Shown piece after piece: positions 55,500 to 64,000 of a DNA stretch of 64,000 nt. The stretch is from positions 1 to 64,000 of the forward strand of contig DASUGD010000271.1 of assembly GCA_036274195.1 (NCBI GenBank), given 5' to 3'. Both the position numbers and the translations under genes were made by a program. Origin of the DNA: JAJKIV01 sp036274195 (GTDB lineage: Bacteria > Gemmatimonadota > Gemmatimonadetes > Gemmatimonadales > Gemmatimonadaceae). Within the stretch, counting starts at the first letter, position 1. Every line of letters begins with the position of its first letter. Under the pieces are notes generated by a model. It was not told where the DNA came from. It was given only the letters and a program-made list of their open reading frames with translations, and ran no database searches.

Positions 55500-58400
55500 A
55501 GTGCTCGTTCGCGGCCTCCGGCCTTGCTCATTGTCAGCGTGTCTCCGCGCACTTCACGCTCCTTCCATAACGAGTAGACCGCGGGAATCACCACGAGCGT
55601 GAGCACGGTGCTCGAGACCATCCCGCCCACCATCGGCGCGGCGATGCGCTTCATCACGCTGGCGCCAGTTCCCGTTCCCCAGAGGATCGGAAGGAGCCCG
55701 GCCATGATCGCCGTCACCGTCATCATCTTCGGGCGCACTCGTTCCACCGCACCCTCCACCACCGCGTCGTAGAGGTCGCGAAGCGTCGGCCGGTGTCCGT
55801 CTGCCTGACGAGCGTTCCACGCGTGATCGAGGTACACCAGCATCACCACACCGGTTTCCGCCGCCACGCCAGCCAGCGCGATGAATCCGATGGCCACCGC
55901 TACCGACCAGTTGTAGCCCAGCGTCCAGATGAACCAGATTCCGCCGACGAGCGCGAAGGGTAGCGAGAGCATTACGATCAGCGTCTCGCCCACGCTCTTG
56001 AAGTTGAAGTAGAGCAGCAGGAAGATGATCGCGAGCGTCGCCGGAATCACGAGCTTCATGCGCTCCTTCGCGCGCTGCATGTACTCGTACTGGCCGCTCC
56101 ACGACATCGTGTAGCCCGGCGGCAGCTTCACCTCGCGCTCCACCATCGCGCGCGCCTCGGCGACGTATCGGCCGATGTCGCGTCCCGTAACATCGACGTA
56201 CACCCATGCCGTTGGCAGCGCATCTTCGGTGCGGACCACCATCGGGCCGGCCACCTGCCTGATCGTCGCTACCTGCCCCAGCGGCACCTGCGCAACCGAG
56301 CCGCCCATCGACGATGGCGCCGCGCCGCTGACCATCGCGGTACCGCTCGTCATCCAACTTGGAGTCGCGGACGTCGCGCCCCCCGCGACGCCGCGGGTGT
56401 GGCTTACCGGCACCAGGACGGCCGCCAGCCGTTCCGGTGTGTCGCGCAGCTCCTGTGGATACCTAACGCGAACACCGTAGCGCTCGCGTCCCTCGACCGT
56501 CTGCGTGATCGTCATCCCGCCGATCGCCGTCGCGATGACGGTCTGGATGTCGCCCACGTTCAGGCCATGCCGCGCGGCGGACGCACGGTCGATGTCGATG
56601 TCCAGGTAGTAGCCCGACACCGCGCGCTCGGCGAACGCACTCCGCGTCCCCGGGACCATCCGCACGGACGCTTCGATGTCCCTGCCAATGCGCTCGAGCT
56701 CCGCGAGGTCGGGGCCGAAGACCTTGATGCCGACCGGTGTACGAATCCCGGTCGCGAGCATGTCGATGCGGCCGATGATCGGCATGGTCCACGCGTTCGT
56801 CACGCCCGGTAGCTTCACCGCCGAGTCCATTTGGGCGACGAGCCGCTCGTACGTCATGCCGTCACGCCACTCCGACTTCGGCTTGAGCGTGATGGTCGTC
56901 TCGAACATGTCGAGTCCCGCTGGATCGGTGGCGGTCTCCGCGCGGCCCGCTTTCCCCCACACGTGAGCCACCTCGGGGAAGCGTCTCAGGACTCCGTCCT
57001 GCTGGCGGAGGATTTCGCGCGCACGCGCAACGCTCACGCCAGGAAGCGTGGTCGGCATGTAGAGGATCGTTCCTTCCTCGAGCGGCGGCATGAACTCGCT
57101 GCCGATGCGAGTCCAGGGAACCCACGTGGTGATGAGGGCCACCGCCGCGCCGACGATCACCGGCCCGCGATGGCGCAACACCGCGTGGATCACAGGACCA
57201 TACACGCGGATGAGCGCGCGATTGATCGGGTTCGCGCGCTCGCGAAACACCGGCCCGCGTATGAACAGCCCCATGGCCACGGGCACGAGTGTCACGGAGA
57301 GCAGGCTCGCCGCCGCCATCGCGAATGTCTTGGTGAACGCGAGCGGAGTGAACAGCCGCCCCTCCTGTCCCTCGAGCGCGAACACGGGCACGAATGACAC
57401 CGTGATGATGAGCAGCGAAAAGAACAGCGCTGGCCCAACCTCCTTCGCACTCTTGGTTGCGATTTCCCATCGAAGGGAATCGGGCGCTCGCTCCAGATAC
57501 TTGTGCATGTTCTCGATCATCACGATCGCCGCGTCGATCATCGCCCCGATCGCGATCGCGATCCCGCCGAGCGACATGATGTCGGCGCCGACACCGACCC
57601 ATCGCATTGCGATGAACGCCATGAGAACGCCGATCGGAAGCGTGAGGATCGCGACGAGCGCCGACCGCGCGTGCAGGAGGAAAACGATGCACACCAGCGC
57701 GACGATCAATGCCTCCTCGAGAAGCTTCTCCTCGAGCGTCCGGATCGAATGCTCGATGAGCTCCGAGCGGTCGTACACGGGCCGCACGACCACGCCCGGC
57801 GGGAGCCCCTTCTGCACTTCGGCCAGCTTCCTCTTCACGTTCCTGATCGTCGTCAGTGCGTTCTCGCCGAACCGCATGACGACGATTCCACCGACGGCGT
57901 CGCCGCGCCCGTCGAGGTCCACGATCCCGCGGCGCACAGCGGGGCCGGTGGTCACGCGCCCGAGCTCCACGACGCGGATGGGCGTGCCGCTTTGTGTCGC
58001 GCCGACCACGACGTTCTCGATGTCAGCCACGCTCTTCAGGTAGCCGAGTCCGCGCACCATGTACTCGCGCTCGGAGAGCTCGATCACCATGGCGCCCACG
58101 TCGCTGTTCGCGTTCTGGATGGCTGCCATCACCTGCGTGACGGGGATCTGATACGCGAGGAGCTTCGCGGGGTCGATGTCCACCTGGTACTGCTTCTCGA
58201 ACCCGCCAACGCTCGCTACCTCACTCACGCCGGGCACCGCCGTCAGTGCATAACGAAGGAACCAATCCTGAACGCTGCGGAGCTGGGCGAGGTCGAGCCG
58301 GCCGCTCGTATCCTCCAGCGCGTACTGGTAGACCCAGCCGAGCCCCGTCGCATCGGGGCCGAGCGTGGGACTCACGTTCGCGGGGAGCTTTCCCTTGATC

Positions 58401-58747
58401 CCGCTCAGGTACTCGAGCACGCGCGAGCGGGCCCAGTAGAGGTCGGTGTCCTCATTGAAGATCACGTAGACGAACGAGACGCCGAAGAACGAATAGCCGC
58501 GGACCGTCCGCGCGCCGGGGACTTTCAACATTTCGGCGGCGATCGGATAGGTGACCTGATCCTCGACGATACGCGGGGCCTGCTCGTTGTAGTCCGCCTG
58601 CACGATCACCTGGACATCGCTCAGGTCGGGCAGCGCTTCCAGCGGTGTGCGTCGTACCGCGGCCACGCCGCCGACGATCACGGCAACGGTGAACAAGACC
58701 ACGAGCAGCTTGTTCCGCACCGACCATTCGATGGTTCGCTCGAGCAT
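55394..58747 (-). CDS. cusA: CusA/CzcA-family heavy-metal RND efflux pump
   Basis: A 1117-residue inner-membrane RND pump. The N-terminus shows VDNKLLV-type helix text and PRIVEDQVTYPIAAEMLKVP; TM4 shows GGIAIAIGAMIDAAIVMIEN. The CusA-type metal path is suggested by EEGTILYMPTTLPGVS and AWTMPIIGRIDMLATGIRTP, whose Met residues match the positions of the copper/silver-binding Met in E. coli CusA. The C-terminal tail after YSLWKERE is about 50 residues long and runs 106 bp into the antisense DUF1259 gene. It follows cusB by 4 bp. Confidence 0.93.
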   Translation of the reverse strand: MLERTIEWSVRNKLLVVLFTVAVIVGGVAAVRRTPLEALPDLSDVQVIVQADYNEQAPRIVEDQVTYPIAAEMLKVPGARTVRGYSFFGVSFVYVIFNEDTDLYWARSRVLEYLSGIKGKLPANVSPTLGPDATGLGWVYQYALEDTSGRLDLAQLRSVQDWFLRYALTAVPGVSEVASVGGFEKQYQVDIDPAKLLAYQIPVTQVMAAIQNANSDVGAMVIELSEREYMVRGLGYLKSVADIENVVVGATQSGTPIRVVELGRVTTGPAVRRGIVDLDGRGDAVGGIVVMRFGENALTTIRNVKRKLAEVQKGLPPGVVVRPVYDRSELIEHSIRTLEEKLLEEALIVALVCIVFLLHARSALVAILTLPIGVLMAFIAMRWVGVGADIMSLGGIAIAIGAMIDAAIVMIENMHKYLERAPDSLRWEIATKSAKEVGPALFFSLLIITVSFVPVFALEGQEGRLFTPLAFTKTFAMAAASLLSVTLVPVAMGLFIRGPVFRERANPINRALIRVYGPVIHAVLRHRGPVIVGAAVALITTWVPWTRIGSEFMPPLEEGTILYMPTTLPGVSVARAREILRQQDGVLRRFPEVAHVWGKAGRAETATDPAGLDMFETTITLKPKSEWRDGMTYERLVAQMDSAVKLPGVTNAWTMPIIGRIDMLATGIRTPVGIKVFGPDLAELERIGRDIEASVRMVPGTRSAFAERAVSGYYLDIDIDRASAARHGLNVGDIQTVIATAIGGMTITQTVEGRERYGVRVRYPQELRDTPERLAAVLVPVSHTRGVAGGATSATPSWMTSGTAMVSGAAPSSMGGSVAQVPLGQVATIRQVAGPMVVRTEDALPTAWVYVDVTGRDIGRYVAEARAMVEREVKLPPGYTMSWSGQYEYMQRAKERMKLVIPATLAIIFLLLYFNFKSVGETLIVMLSLPFALVGGIWFIWTLGYNWSVAVAIGFIALAGVAAETGVVMLVYLDHAWNARQADGHRPTLRDLYDAVVEGAVERVRPKMMTVTAIMAGLLPILWGTGTGASVMKRIAAPMVGGMVSSTVLTLVVIPAVYSLWKEREVRGDTLTMSKAGGRERALHSDLDFRAPFMSASAAETPLASVASSPVAYQCTQ

Positions 58748-58751
58748 GTCG

Positions 58752-59993
58752 CTACCGCTCCTTGGGCGCCTTCGTCGGCGCCGTCATGTCCATGCCGGGC
58801 ATGTCGCCCATCCCGCCTAACGCGGTGCCGAGGTTCGACTCGGCATCGATGAGGAAGGTGGCGGACGCGGCGACCGTGTCGCCGGCCGCGAGCCCGCGCC
58901 GGATCTCGATGCGGTCGTCGGAGGCCATGCCGAGTGCCACGAGCCGCGGCTCCAGCATGCCATCGGGCCGCTTCACGAACACGAGGTTCCGTTCGCCGGT
59001 CGAGAGCACCGCCGTTCGCGGCACGCTCACCGTCCCGGCGCGTCCGGTTCCCGTTAGGCGCAACGTGGCGTACATCCCGGGCTTGAGCCGCAGGTCGCGG
59101 TTGGGCAGCTCCACTCTGACGCGCGCCGTGCGCGTGTCCGGGTCCAGCGTCGGGTACACGTAGGTGATACGCCCGTGGAACGCCTCGCCCGGGACGGCTT
59201 CCAGCTCGGCCGTCACCGCCTGGCCGAGGCGCACCGAGGCGAGATCCTGCTCGAACACGTTGCCTTCGACCCACACGATGCCCAGGTCCGCGATCTTGTA
59301 CAGCGCATCACCGGCCATCACTCGCTGGCCTTGCAGTATGTTCTTCTCCACCACGAACCCACTCACCGGTGACCGGAACGTCAGCGTTCGCTCCACGTGC
59401 CCCGTGCTCTCGATGCGGGCGATGTCACCGGGCGCGATGTCCCAGTAGGCGAGGCGTCGTCGCGATGACGACAGCAGATCGGCCGCGCTCGTGCGTGCGT
59501 CCTCGGACCCGCTGGCGACCTGGGACTGGAGTCGCCTGGCAAGGAGCAGCTCCTCCTGCGCGGTCACGAGCATTGGCGAGTAGATGCCGAACAGCGGCGC
59601 ATCGGCCTGTACGGCCTGGCCGGTGAAATCCACGAAGAGTCGCTCTACCCAGCCGTCGACTTTCAACGAGATGGCCTTCACGCGTCTCTCGTCGAACGTG
59701 ACCTGACCGACGGTTCGGATCTCTCGCTTCAACTCGCCCATCGAAGCGACGGCGTACGTCACGCCGATCCGCTTCGCCTCGGCGCTCGAGAGCATCACGG
59801 GCTTGCCCGTCTCGGCGGCCGGTGCGGCAGCGTGATCATGCGCGGCTCCGGCTGTCGGTTGCCTCGCGGTTCGCGTCGAGAAGTACGCGGCTGCGACCGC
59901 GGCAAGCGGAATGCCCAGGTACAGGCTCCATCGCAGCACATGCCGGCGCTCCCGGCTCTGGTCGCGGAAAGGCGATTCGTTGTCGTCGTTCAT
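58752..59993 (-). CDS. cusB: CusB-type RND periplasmic adaptor
   Basis: A 413-residue membrane-fusion protein. It has one N-terminal helix (LYLGIPLAAVAAAYFSTRT), a His-containing linker (GAAHDHAAAPAAETG), the CusB-like GVTYAVASMGELKREIRTVG, a barrel-sandwich DGWVERLFVDFTGQAV, a short helical hairpin and a beta barrel (LRLTGTGRAGTVSVPRTAVL). The last residues (GGMGDMPGMDMTAPTK) are Met-rich and could bind Cu/Ag. It overlaps the TolC-like gene by 4 bp and precedes cusA by 4 bp: one operon. Confidence 0.9.
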   Translation of the reverse strand: MNDDNESPFRDQSRERRHVLRWSLYLGIPLAAVAAAYFSTRTARQPTAGAAHDHAAAPAAETGKPVMLSSAEAKRIGVTYAVASMGELKREIRTVGQVTFDERRVKAISLKVDGWVERLFVDFTGQAVQADAPLFGIYSPMLVTAQEELLLARRLQSQVASGSEDARTSAADLLSSSRRRLAYWDIAPGDIARIESTGHVERTLTFRSPVSGFVVEKNILQGQRVMAGDALYKIADLGIVWVEGNVFEQDLASVRLGQAVTAELEAVPGEAFHGRITYVYPTLDPDTRTARVRVELPNRDLRLKPGMYATLRLTGTGRAGTVSVPRTAVLSTGERNLVFVKRPDGMLEPRLVALGMASDDRIEIRRGLAAGDTVAASATFLIDAESNLGTALGGMGDMPGMDMTAPTKAPKER

Positions 59994-61375
59994 GGCTTCT
60001 CCCGCGTCAGCCGAGCCTCACCAGCGACGCTGTTGGCGTCGAACAGCTCGCGCCCCACGAGCATCTCGAGGTCCGCCCACGCCTTTCCCTGCTCGGCGTC
60101 GAGCGTGAACAGCTCCTGACGGTACGTGTTGACGGTCATCCGATTGTCGAGGAGCGTCATGAAGTCCACGCCGCCCACGCGGTACGCCGCGAGCGATGAC
60201 GCCGCGGTGGCTTCCGCCTGCGGGATCACCGTCGTGCGGTACAGCGCGGCGAGATTGCGTGCCCGCGTTAGGCTCGCGTACGCCTCCGTCACCCGCGCCC
60301 GCGTTTCGGCGTGCATCGCCGCCAGGTCGGCCGCGGCCATCTTCCGCATCGCGTCCGTCTCCTCGCGCATGCGGAGTTGGCGCCGCCCGGCGAACACCGG
60401 AACCGACGCGCCGACCATGAGGCTCCCCATCCGTTCGGTTCCCATTTCACCGCTTTGCGTCCCGTACTGAAGGCCAATCGTGACATCCGGCCAGATCTCG
60501 CGTCGCGCGAGGCTCGCCTGCGCATCGGCCGCTTGCAGATCGCGCTCACCGGCCCGGAGCATCGGGCGTCCGGTCTCTGCGAGCGATACGAGCGAATCCA
60601 TCGACGGCACCGAGTCGGGGAACGCCGGGAGGGCGGGCGACGGCCACGACTCGCGGCCGGGGCGGTCGAGGAGCGCATCGAGGCGAGCGGCCATTCCCGT
60701 ACGCATTGTCGTCATGCGGACGGTGTCCTCCACCATCCGCGCGATCTCGACTTGAGCGCGGAGCACATCCGCCTGGCGCCCCTCGCCGACGCGATACATC
60801 GCCTCCGCAGTTCTACGTATGTCCTGCAGCAGCCCAAGTGTCTCGCGCATGACGGCGAGACGCTGATCCGTCTGGTACAGATCGTAGAACGCCATCGCGA
60901 CGTCGCTTCGAAGCTCCCATTGCACTGCCCGCACGCGTTCGGCCTGCGCGGACGCCTGGAAGGATGCGACGCGGCCCGAGAGGCCCAGCTTCCCGGCCAC
61001 CGGCAGCATCTGCATGAGCTGGAGCTGCACCATGCCTAACGGGTCCATCGGCCGGAGGCCGGGCAGCGTGTAGTTCATGAACCCGAGCTGGAGCTGCGGA
61101 TCGGGCGGAAGTTTCGCCGACGACACACGGGCCTCCGCCGCGCTGGCGAGGGCCCGGGCCGCCGCGACTCGCGGGCTGTCGCGCTGGGCTTCGTCGTACA
61201 GCTCTCCCAGGCGGAGCGATTGCCCGCTCGTCGCGCGATCCTGGGCTCCGGCCGTCAGGATCGCGGCCGATGCCGATAGACCCCACAGCACGCTCGCCGT
61301 GGTCAGTATGGCACGCGTTCGCTCGCGGCGATGGCTACGCCGACGACTATCAATGACTCTCTTGATGAGTGACAC
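59990..61375 (-). CDS. TolC-family outer-membrane efflux protein
   Basis: A 461-residue outer-membrane channel partner for the RND pump. The signal peptide (ASVLWGLSASAAILTAGA) is followed by the TolC duplicated helical core: DEAQRDSPRVAAARALASAA and RDLQAADAQASLARREIWPD, with VTIGLQYGTQSGE marking the outer-membrane strand. The start is a GTG at 61375. Its 3' end overlaps cusB by 4 bp. It lies 113 bp downstream of the small Met/His/Cys-rich gene at 61489 and forms an efflux operon with cusBA. Confidence 0.9.
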   Translation of the reverse strand: MSLIKRVIDSRRRSHRRERTRAILTTASVLWGLSASAAILTAGAQDRATSGQSLRLGELYDEAQRDSPRVAAARALASAAEARVSSAKLPPDPQLQLGFMNYTLPGLRPMDPLGMVQLQLMQMLPVAGKLGLSGRVASFQASAQAERVRAVQWELRSDVAMAFYDLYQTDQRLAVMRETLGLLQDIRRTAEAMYRVGEGRQADVLRAQVEIARMVEDTVRMTTMRTGMAARLDALLDRPGRESWPSPALPAFPDSVPSMDSLVSLAETGRPMLRAGERDLQAADAQASLARREIWPDVTIGLQYGTQSGEMGTERMGSLMVGASVPVFAGRRQLRMREETDAMRKMAAADLAAMHAETRARVTEAYASLTRARNLAALYRTTVIPQAEATAASSLAAYRVGGVDFMTLLDNRMTVNTYRQELFTLDAEQGKAWADLEMLVGRELFDANSVAGEARLTREKP

Positions 61376-61488
61376 GCTCGACTCCGGGTTACGGCTCCCG
61401 TTTGATGAACCGGAAGCGCGACATCACCTCGTCCGGGGCGCCGGCGATGTGGCGGCGGCGGACGACTCACGTTGTGCCTGTGAGGGAG

Positions 61489-61845
61489 TTACGAGCGTGG
61501 AGGTGGGAGCTCCGGAGCAGTGGTGCGTGTCGGAGGTGCGAGCACGCGGCTCGGGACGCCGCGGTCGGCTGGTGCGACGACGATGCTCATGCCCGCAACC
61601 GCCGCGCCGAGCACGACCGACGCGCAGGCCGTCATCGAATCGCAGGAGGCCGGGGTGTGGTGCGCAGGACAAGGCGAGTCGTCCGGGGTCGCCGAGCGGA
61701 TGGATCCGTCCATCGACATCTCGCTGTGATCGCTCACCGCAGCATCCGCCCCCCACACGTGCGTCATGCACGCGACGCGCCATCCCCCCAGCGTAAGGTG
61801 GAGGAGCAGTAAAGCGGTCACGATTCCCACGACGCGATGGAGCAT
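61489..61845 (-). CDS. Small secreted Met/His/Cys-rich protein
   Basis: A 118-residue exported protein, first in the copper/silver efflux cluster. After a signal-like hydrophobic N-terminus (GIVTALLLLHLTLGGWRVAC) come a Met/His segment (DHSEMSMDGS) and a Cys/His cluster (CPAHHTPASCDSMTAC), followed by a second hydrophobic stretch (VVLGAAVAGMSIVVAP). The residue content suits metal binding; with the neighbours, a Cu/Ag sensor or chaperone is inferred. No named family is recognised. Confidence 0.65.
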   Translation of the reverse strand: MLHRVVGIVTALLLLHLTLGGWRVACMTHVWGADAAVSDHSEMSMDGSIRSATPDDSPCPAHHTPASCDSMTACASVVLGAAVAGMSIVVAPADRGVPSRVLAPPTRTTAPELPPPRS

Positions 61846-62161
61846 GCTCGCATAGTAGCGCGTCCGCGACGTCGCCGCGGTAGGGTAGTCATGGTGGAGT
61901 TGTCCGGAAATTCCCGACGGACCGTGACGACAGGCAAGCGCGCGCGAGCCTACGCCGGCGGAACGGCCATCAGTCGGGAAATGGCCGCGTCGTTGCCGGG
62001 AATCGGCCGAGCGCGCAGGCCGCTAAGCGCGCGCTCGGCCCTATGCCTGGTGGCTCACTTTGCCTTTGCTCTATCGTTCAATTGCCTTTGCTGATCGAGG
62101 CCGCGTGTGTTACTGGGCGCCGCATCGCGCCGAATGCCGACCTGAACGCCCGAACCGAGCC
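61846..62161. promoter_or_regulatory. Divergent regulatory region of the efflux and methyltransferase genes
   Basis: No gene is supported in these 316 bp. Contents: GTCCG-N11-CGGAC around GGAAATTCCC (61902-61922, 57 bp from the efflux leader's start); GTCGG-N7-CCGcg (61973-61989); a 12-bp perfect stem GGCCGAGCGCGC/GCGCGCTCGGCC with a 12-nt loop (62005-62040); and an 11-bp direct repeat TTGCCTTTGCT at 62060-62070 and 62082-62092, exactly 22 bp apart. Two helical turns between repeats suggests a binding site; no factor can be named. Confidence 0.5.
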
Positions 62162-62818
62162 ATGTCATGCGCGCAGTGTAAGGGAATCGAGAGTCAATTC
62201 GACCGCGGCGAGGCGAGAAAGAAGCTCCGCCACTATCGGCGCCGCGGGCCTGACAAGACGACGCGGATGCTCATCGAGGATCTGCGCGCCGCGCTTGCCG
62301 CAAGCGACGCTCACGACTCGGTGCTGCTCGACATCGGCGCCGGGATAGGCGCGATCCATCACGAGCTGCTCAATGGCCGCGTGAGCCGGGCCGTGCACGT
62401 CGACGCGTCCACGGCGCAGCTGGCCGCGGCTCGCGAGGAGACGGAGCGCCGAGGCCACAGTGGACGCGTGGAGTTCGTGTTCGGCGACTTCGTCGCGCTC
62501 GCCGACACCATCCCCGCAGCCGACATCGTCACGCTCGACCGCGTGATCTGCTGCTTCGACGACATGCACGGCCTCGTACGGCGTTCGGCCCGAAAGGCCG
62601 GCCGGCTATACGGCGCCGTGTACCCGAGGCAGATCGGCTGGATGCGCATCGCGATCGCCGCGGTCAACCTTTTCCAGCGGCTCAAGCGCACCACGTTCCG
62701 CGTCTTCCTTCACGACCCGGCCGCCATTGATGCCGAGCTTCGTGCCGCGGGGCTCGAGCGCAGGTCATGGCGCCAGACGTTAGGCTGGGAAGTGGTCGTG
62801 TACGCGCGCGCGTCGTGA
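62162..62818 (+). CDS. SAM-dependent class I methyltransferase
   Basis: A 218-residue methyltransferase. The N-terminus has a Cys pair (CAQCKGIESQFD) and a basic region; the SAM-binding motif I reads LLDIGAGIGAIHHELL, motif II acid is in VHVDAST, and VTLDRVICCFDDM is motif IV. The text resembles the BchM/magnesium-protoporphyrin-methyltransferase-like group, but the substrate cannot be assigned. I chose the ATG at 62162 since homology starts there. The DUF3465 gene follows 30 bp later. Confidence 0.85.
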   Translation: MSCAQCKGIESQFDRGEARKKLRHYRRRGPDKTTRMLIEDLRAALAASDAHDSVLLDIGAGIGAIHHELLNGRVSRAVHVDASTAQLAAAREETERRGHSGRVEFVFGDFVALADTIPAADIVTLDRVICCFDDMHGLVRRSARKAGRLYGAVYPRQIGWMRIAIAAVNLFQRLKRTTFRVFLHDPAAIDAELRAAGLERRSWRQTLGWEVVVYARAS

Positions 62819-62848
62819 ATCCCCGTACGTCATTCGCCGGAGGACTTT

Positions 62849-63346
62849 GTGAAGCGGTTCTTCCTCGTCATCGCCGCGGTCATTGGTCTCTACCTCGCGG
62901 TTCGCGTCGTGCGACACCCGGCCTCGCTGACCAGCCCCGCGCCGAGGGCGGTTGGCGCCGCGACTGCGCCCACGCCCGCGCTCCCTGGCACGACCCCGAC
63001 GCCGAGCCTCTCGGACAACGCCGCCATCGGCCGCGCGTTCGCGAACCGCGCCCGGGACGTTCGCGTCGACGGCAGCGGTTCCGTGTCGCGGGTGCTTTCC
63101 GATGACAACCAGGGCGGACGACACCAACGCTTTCTCGTCCTGCTCCCGACGGGCCAATCGATCCTGATCGTGCACAACATCGACATTGCGCCGCGCGTCG
63201 AGAACCTGCGAGTCGGCGACGAAGTCGAGTTCGAGGGCGAGTATGTCTGGAACGATCAGGGTGGCATCGTGCACTGGACGCATCGCGACCCATCGCGTCG
63301 GCACAGACCCGGCTGGGTGAAGCACGCCGGACACATATATCAGTGA
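62849..63346 (+). CDS. DUF3465-domain exported protein
   Basis: A 165-residue protein with an N-terminal membrane helix or signal (FFLVIAAVIGLYLAVRVV), a Pro/Ala-rich linker and a DUF3465 domain from about residue 70: GSGSVSRVLSDDNQGGRHQR, SILIVHNIDIAPRVENLRVG, EFEGEYVWNDQGGIVHWTHR and GWVKHAGHIYQ. The fold is OB-like and periplasmic; function is unknown. The start is GTG 62849 with GGAGGAC upstream. It converges with the hydrolase pseudogene, whose stop at 63366 lies 20 bp away. Confidence 0.9.
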   Translation: MKRFFLVIAAVIGLYLAVRVVRHPASLTSPAPRAVGAATAPTPALPGTTPTPSLSDNAAIGRAFANRARDVRVDGSGSVSRVLSDDNQGGRHQRFLVLLPTGQSILIVHNIDIAPRVENLRVGDEVEFEGEYVWNDQGGIVHWTHRDPSRRHRPGWVKHAGHIYQ

Positions 63347-63365
63347 GCGCGCTGGAGCGCTCCGC

Positions 63366-63939
63366 TCATCGAGACCCGGCTGCCTCGATCACGGCGTCGG
63401 CGAACGCTTGTGGCGCTTCCTGCGGCAGGTTGTGCCCTACTCCGCCCTGGATGATCCGGTGCGCGTACTTGCCGGAAACCGGCCACCACCGCACTCTCGA
63501 TCTCGAGCGCATCCATGAGCGCGATGATGTCGAGCGCGACGACGGACTGCTGGCCGTTGCGAACCGTGGTATTCGAGAGAAATCGCGTCGTGCCATAGCC
63601 GCGCAAGTGCGGCACGATCACGCGGAAGCCCGCCTTCGCGAGCAGCGGCGAGACCTCCGCGAAGCTGTGGATGTCGTAGGGCCAGCCGTGCAGAAGGATC
63701 ACTGGCCGACCGTTGGCTCGGCCGTCCTCGGCGTAGCCGATATTCAGGAGCCCGGCATCGATCTGCTTCAGCGGAGCGAACGAGTCACGCGGCTCTGGCG
63801 CGCCCGATGTTGGGCGCGCGGAACCGATCATGGTCCATTGGGCGTGTGCCGAGCCAACCAGCCAGAGCTTCGTGGCGGCGAGTGTAGTCACCGCGCTCCC
63901 GAGGAACCGTCTGCGGCCCCGTCTCGTGTCGTCCGACAT
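63366..63939 (-). pseudogene. Alpha/beta hydrolase pseudogene with internal deletion
   Basis: The N-terminal part is intact: Tat-like signal (RRGRRRFLGSAVTTLAATK), oxyanion strand RPVILLHGWPYDIHSFAEVS, VIVPHLRGYGTTRFLS and ALEIESAVVAGF. The family then needs the nucleophile elbow, the cap domain and the catalytic Asp, but the text jumps within a few bases (near 63470-63480, across a CCGG/CCGG junction) and out of frame into the family C-terminus SGKYAHRIIQGGVGHNLPQE, ending at 63366. About 100 or more residues are missing. The encoded fragment lacks the catalytic Ser, so it is not a working hydrolase. Confidence 0.8.
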
Positions 63940-64000
63940 GTTCGTTGCTCCAATCGAGATCACCACGAGGACAATGTGGCCCGCGGCTGGGGTCGAGCGA

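Overview
The window is high-GC DNA (about 69% G+C by eye) with dense genes on both strands. Gemmatimonadota, perhaps a Gemmatirosa/Gemmatimonas relative, is an inference. It rests on PadR regulators next to ADOP-type permeases, a TonB-dependent receptor with a carboxypeptidase-like N-terminal domain, many lipoproteins, frequent GTG starts, and the overall gene style. No tRNA, rRNA, CRISPR array, integrase or transposase was seen.

Layout. 1-6.8 kb: PhoD-type phosphatase, DUF998 membrane protein, toroid-fold cyclase-like protein, DUF6496 basic protein, RHS-like lipoprotein, a frameshifted gene and a membrane protein. 6.8-10.6 kb: an ADOP permease, a divergent unknown gene and a PadR regulator, tied together by two copies of a 19-bp palindrome. 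10.6-37 kb: an energy-stress island. It holds glycogen phosphorylase, PEP synthase, four universal stress proteins (one fused to DUF5335), a NarL-type response regulator, an L,D-transpeptidase, an alpha/beta hydrolase, an erythromycin-esterase-like enzyme, an HlyD/FtsX/ATPase exporter, an HdeD-like protein, a PRPP synthetase/AMP-phosphorylase pair and a PfkB kinase. 37-40 kb: an AhpD-like peroxidase gene with an in-frame TGA at a catalytic cysteine position and a SECIS-like hairpin right after it (candidate selenoprotein), an amino-acid permease, a second PadR and a lone permease-prefix protein. 40-50 kb: TonB-dependent receptor, HAF/PKD lipoprotein and small envelope proteins, then DUF302, SRPBCC-like and HemG-like flavodoxin genes. 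50-55.5 kb: Hsp20 divergent from an MgtA-type ATPase, then a hydrolase and a DUF1259 protein. 55.4-61.8 kb: a CusA/CusB/TolC-type copper/silver efflux operon led by a small Met/His/Cys-rich secreted protein. 62-64 kb: methyltransferase, DUF3465 protein and a deleted hydrolase pseudogene.

Four signals matter most. (1) The word GCCTAACG (CGTTAGGC on the other strand) occurs about once per kilobase on both strands, mostly inside genes. It uses codons otherwise rare here (TTA, CTA, CCT, AGG) and is far above composition expectation; it behaves like an uptake-sequence-type or chromosome-architecture word. (2) The candidate selenoprotein at 37058-37681. (3) A 17-bp palindrome GTCGG-N7-CCGAC lies about 78-94 bp before the starts of Hsp20, the MgtA-type ATPase, Usp-DUF5335, DUF998 and a lipoprotein gene, which suggests a stress regulon. 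(4) The shared TATAnCCA-N3-TGGnTATA operator of the PadR/ADOP locus.

How the genes work together (inference): glycogen phosphorolysis, PEP synthesis, sugar phosphorylation, nucleotide phosphorolysis/PRPP synthesis, universal stress proteins, Hsp20 and a P-type ATPase make up a set often co-regulated under hypoxia or energy limitation in other bacteria. The orphan NarL-type regulator is the obvious candidate controller.
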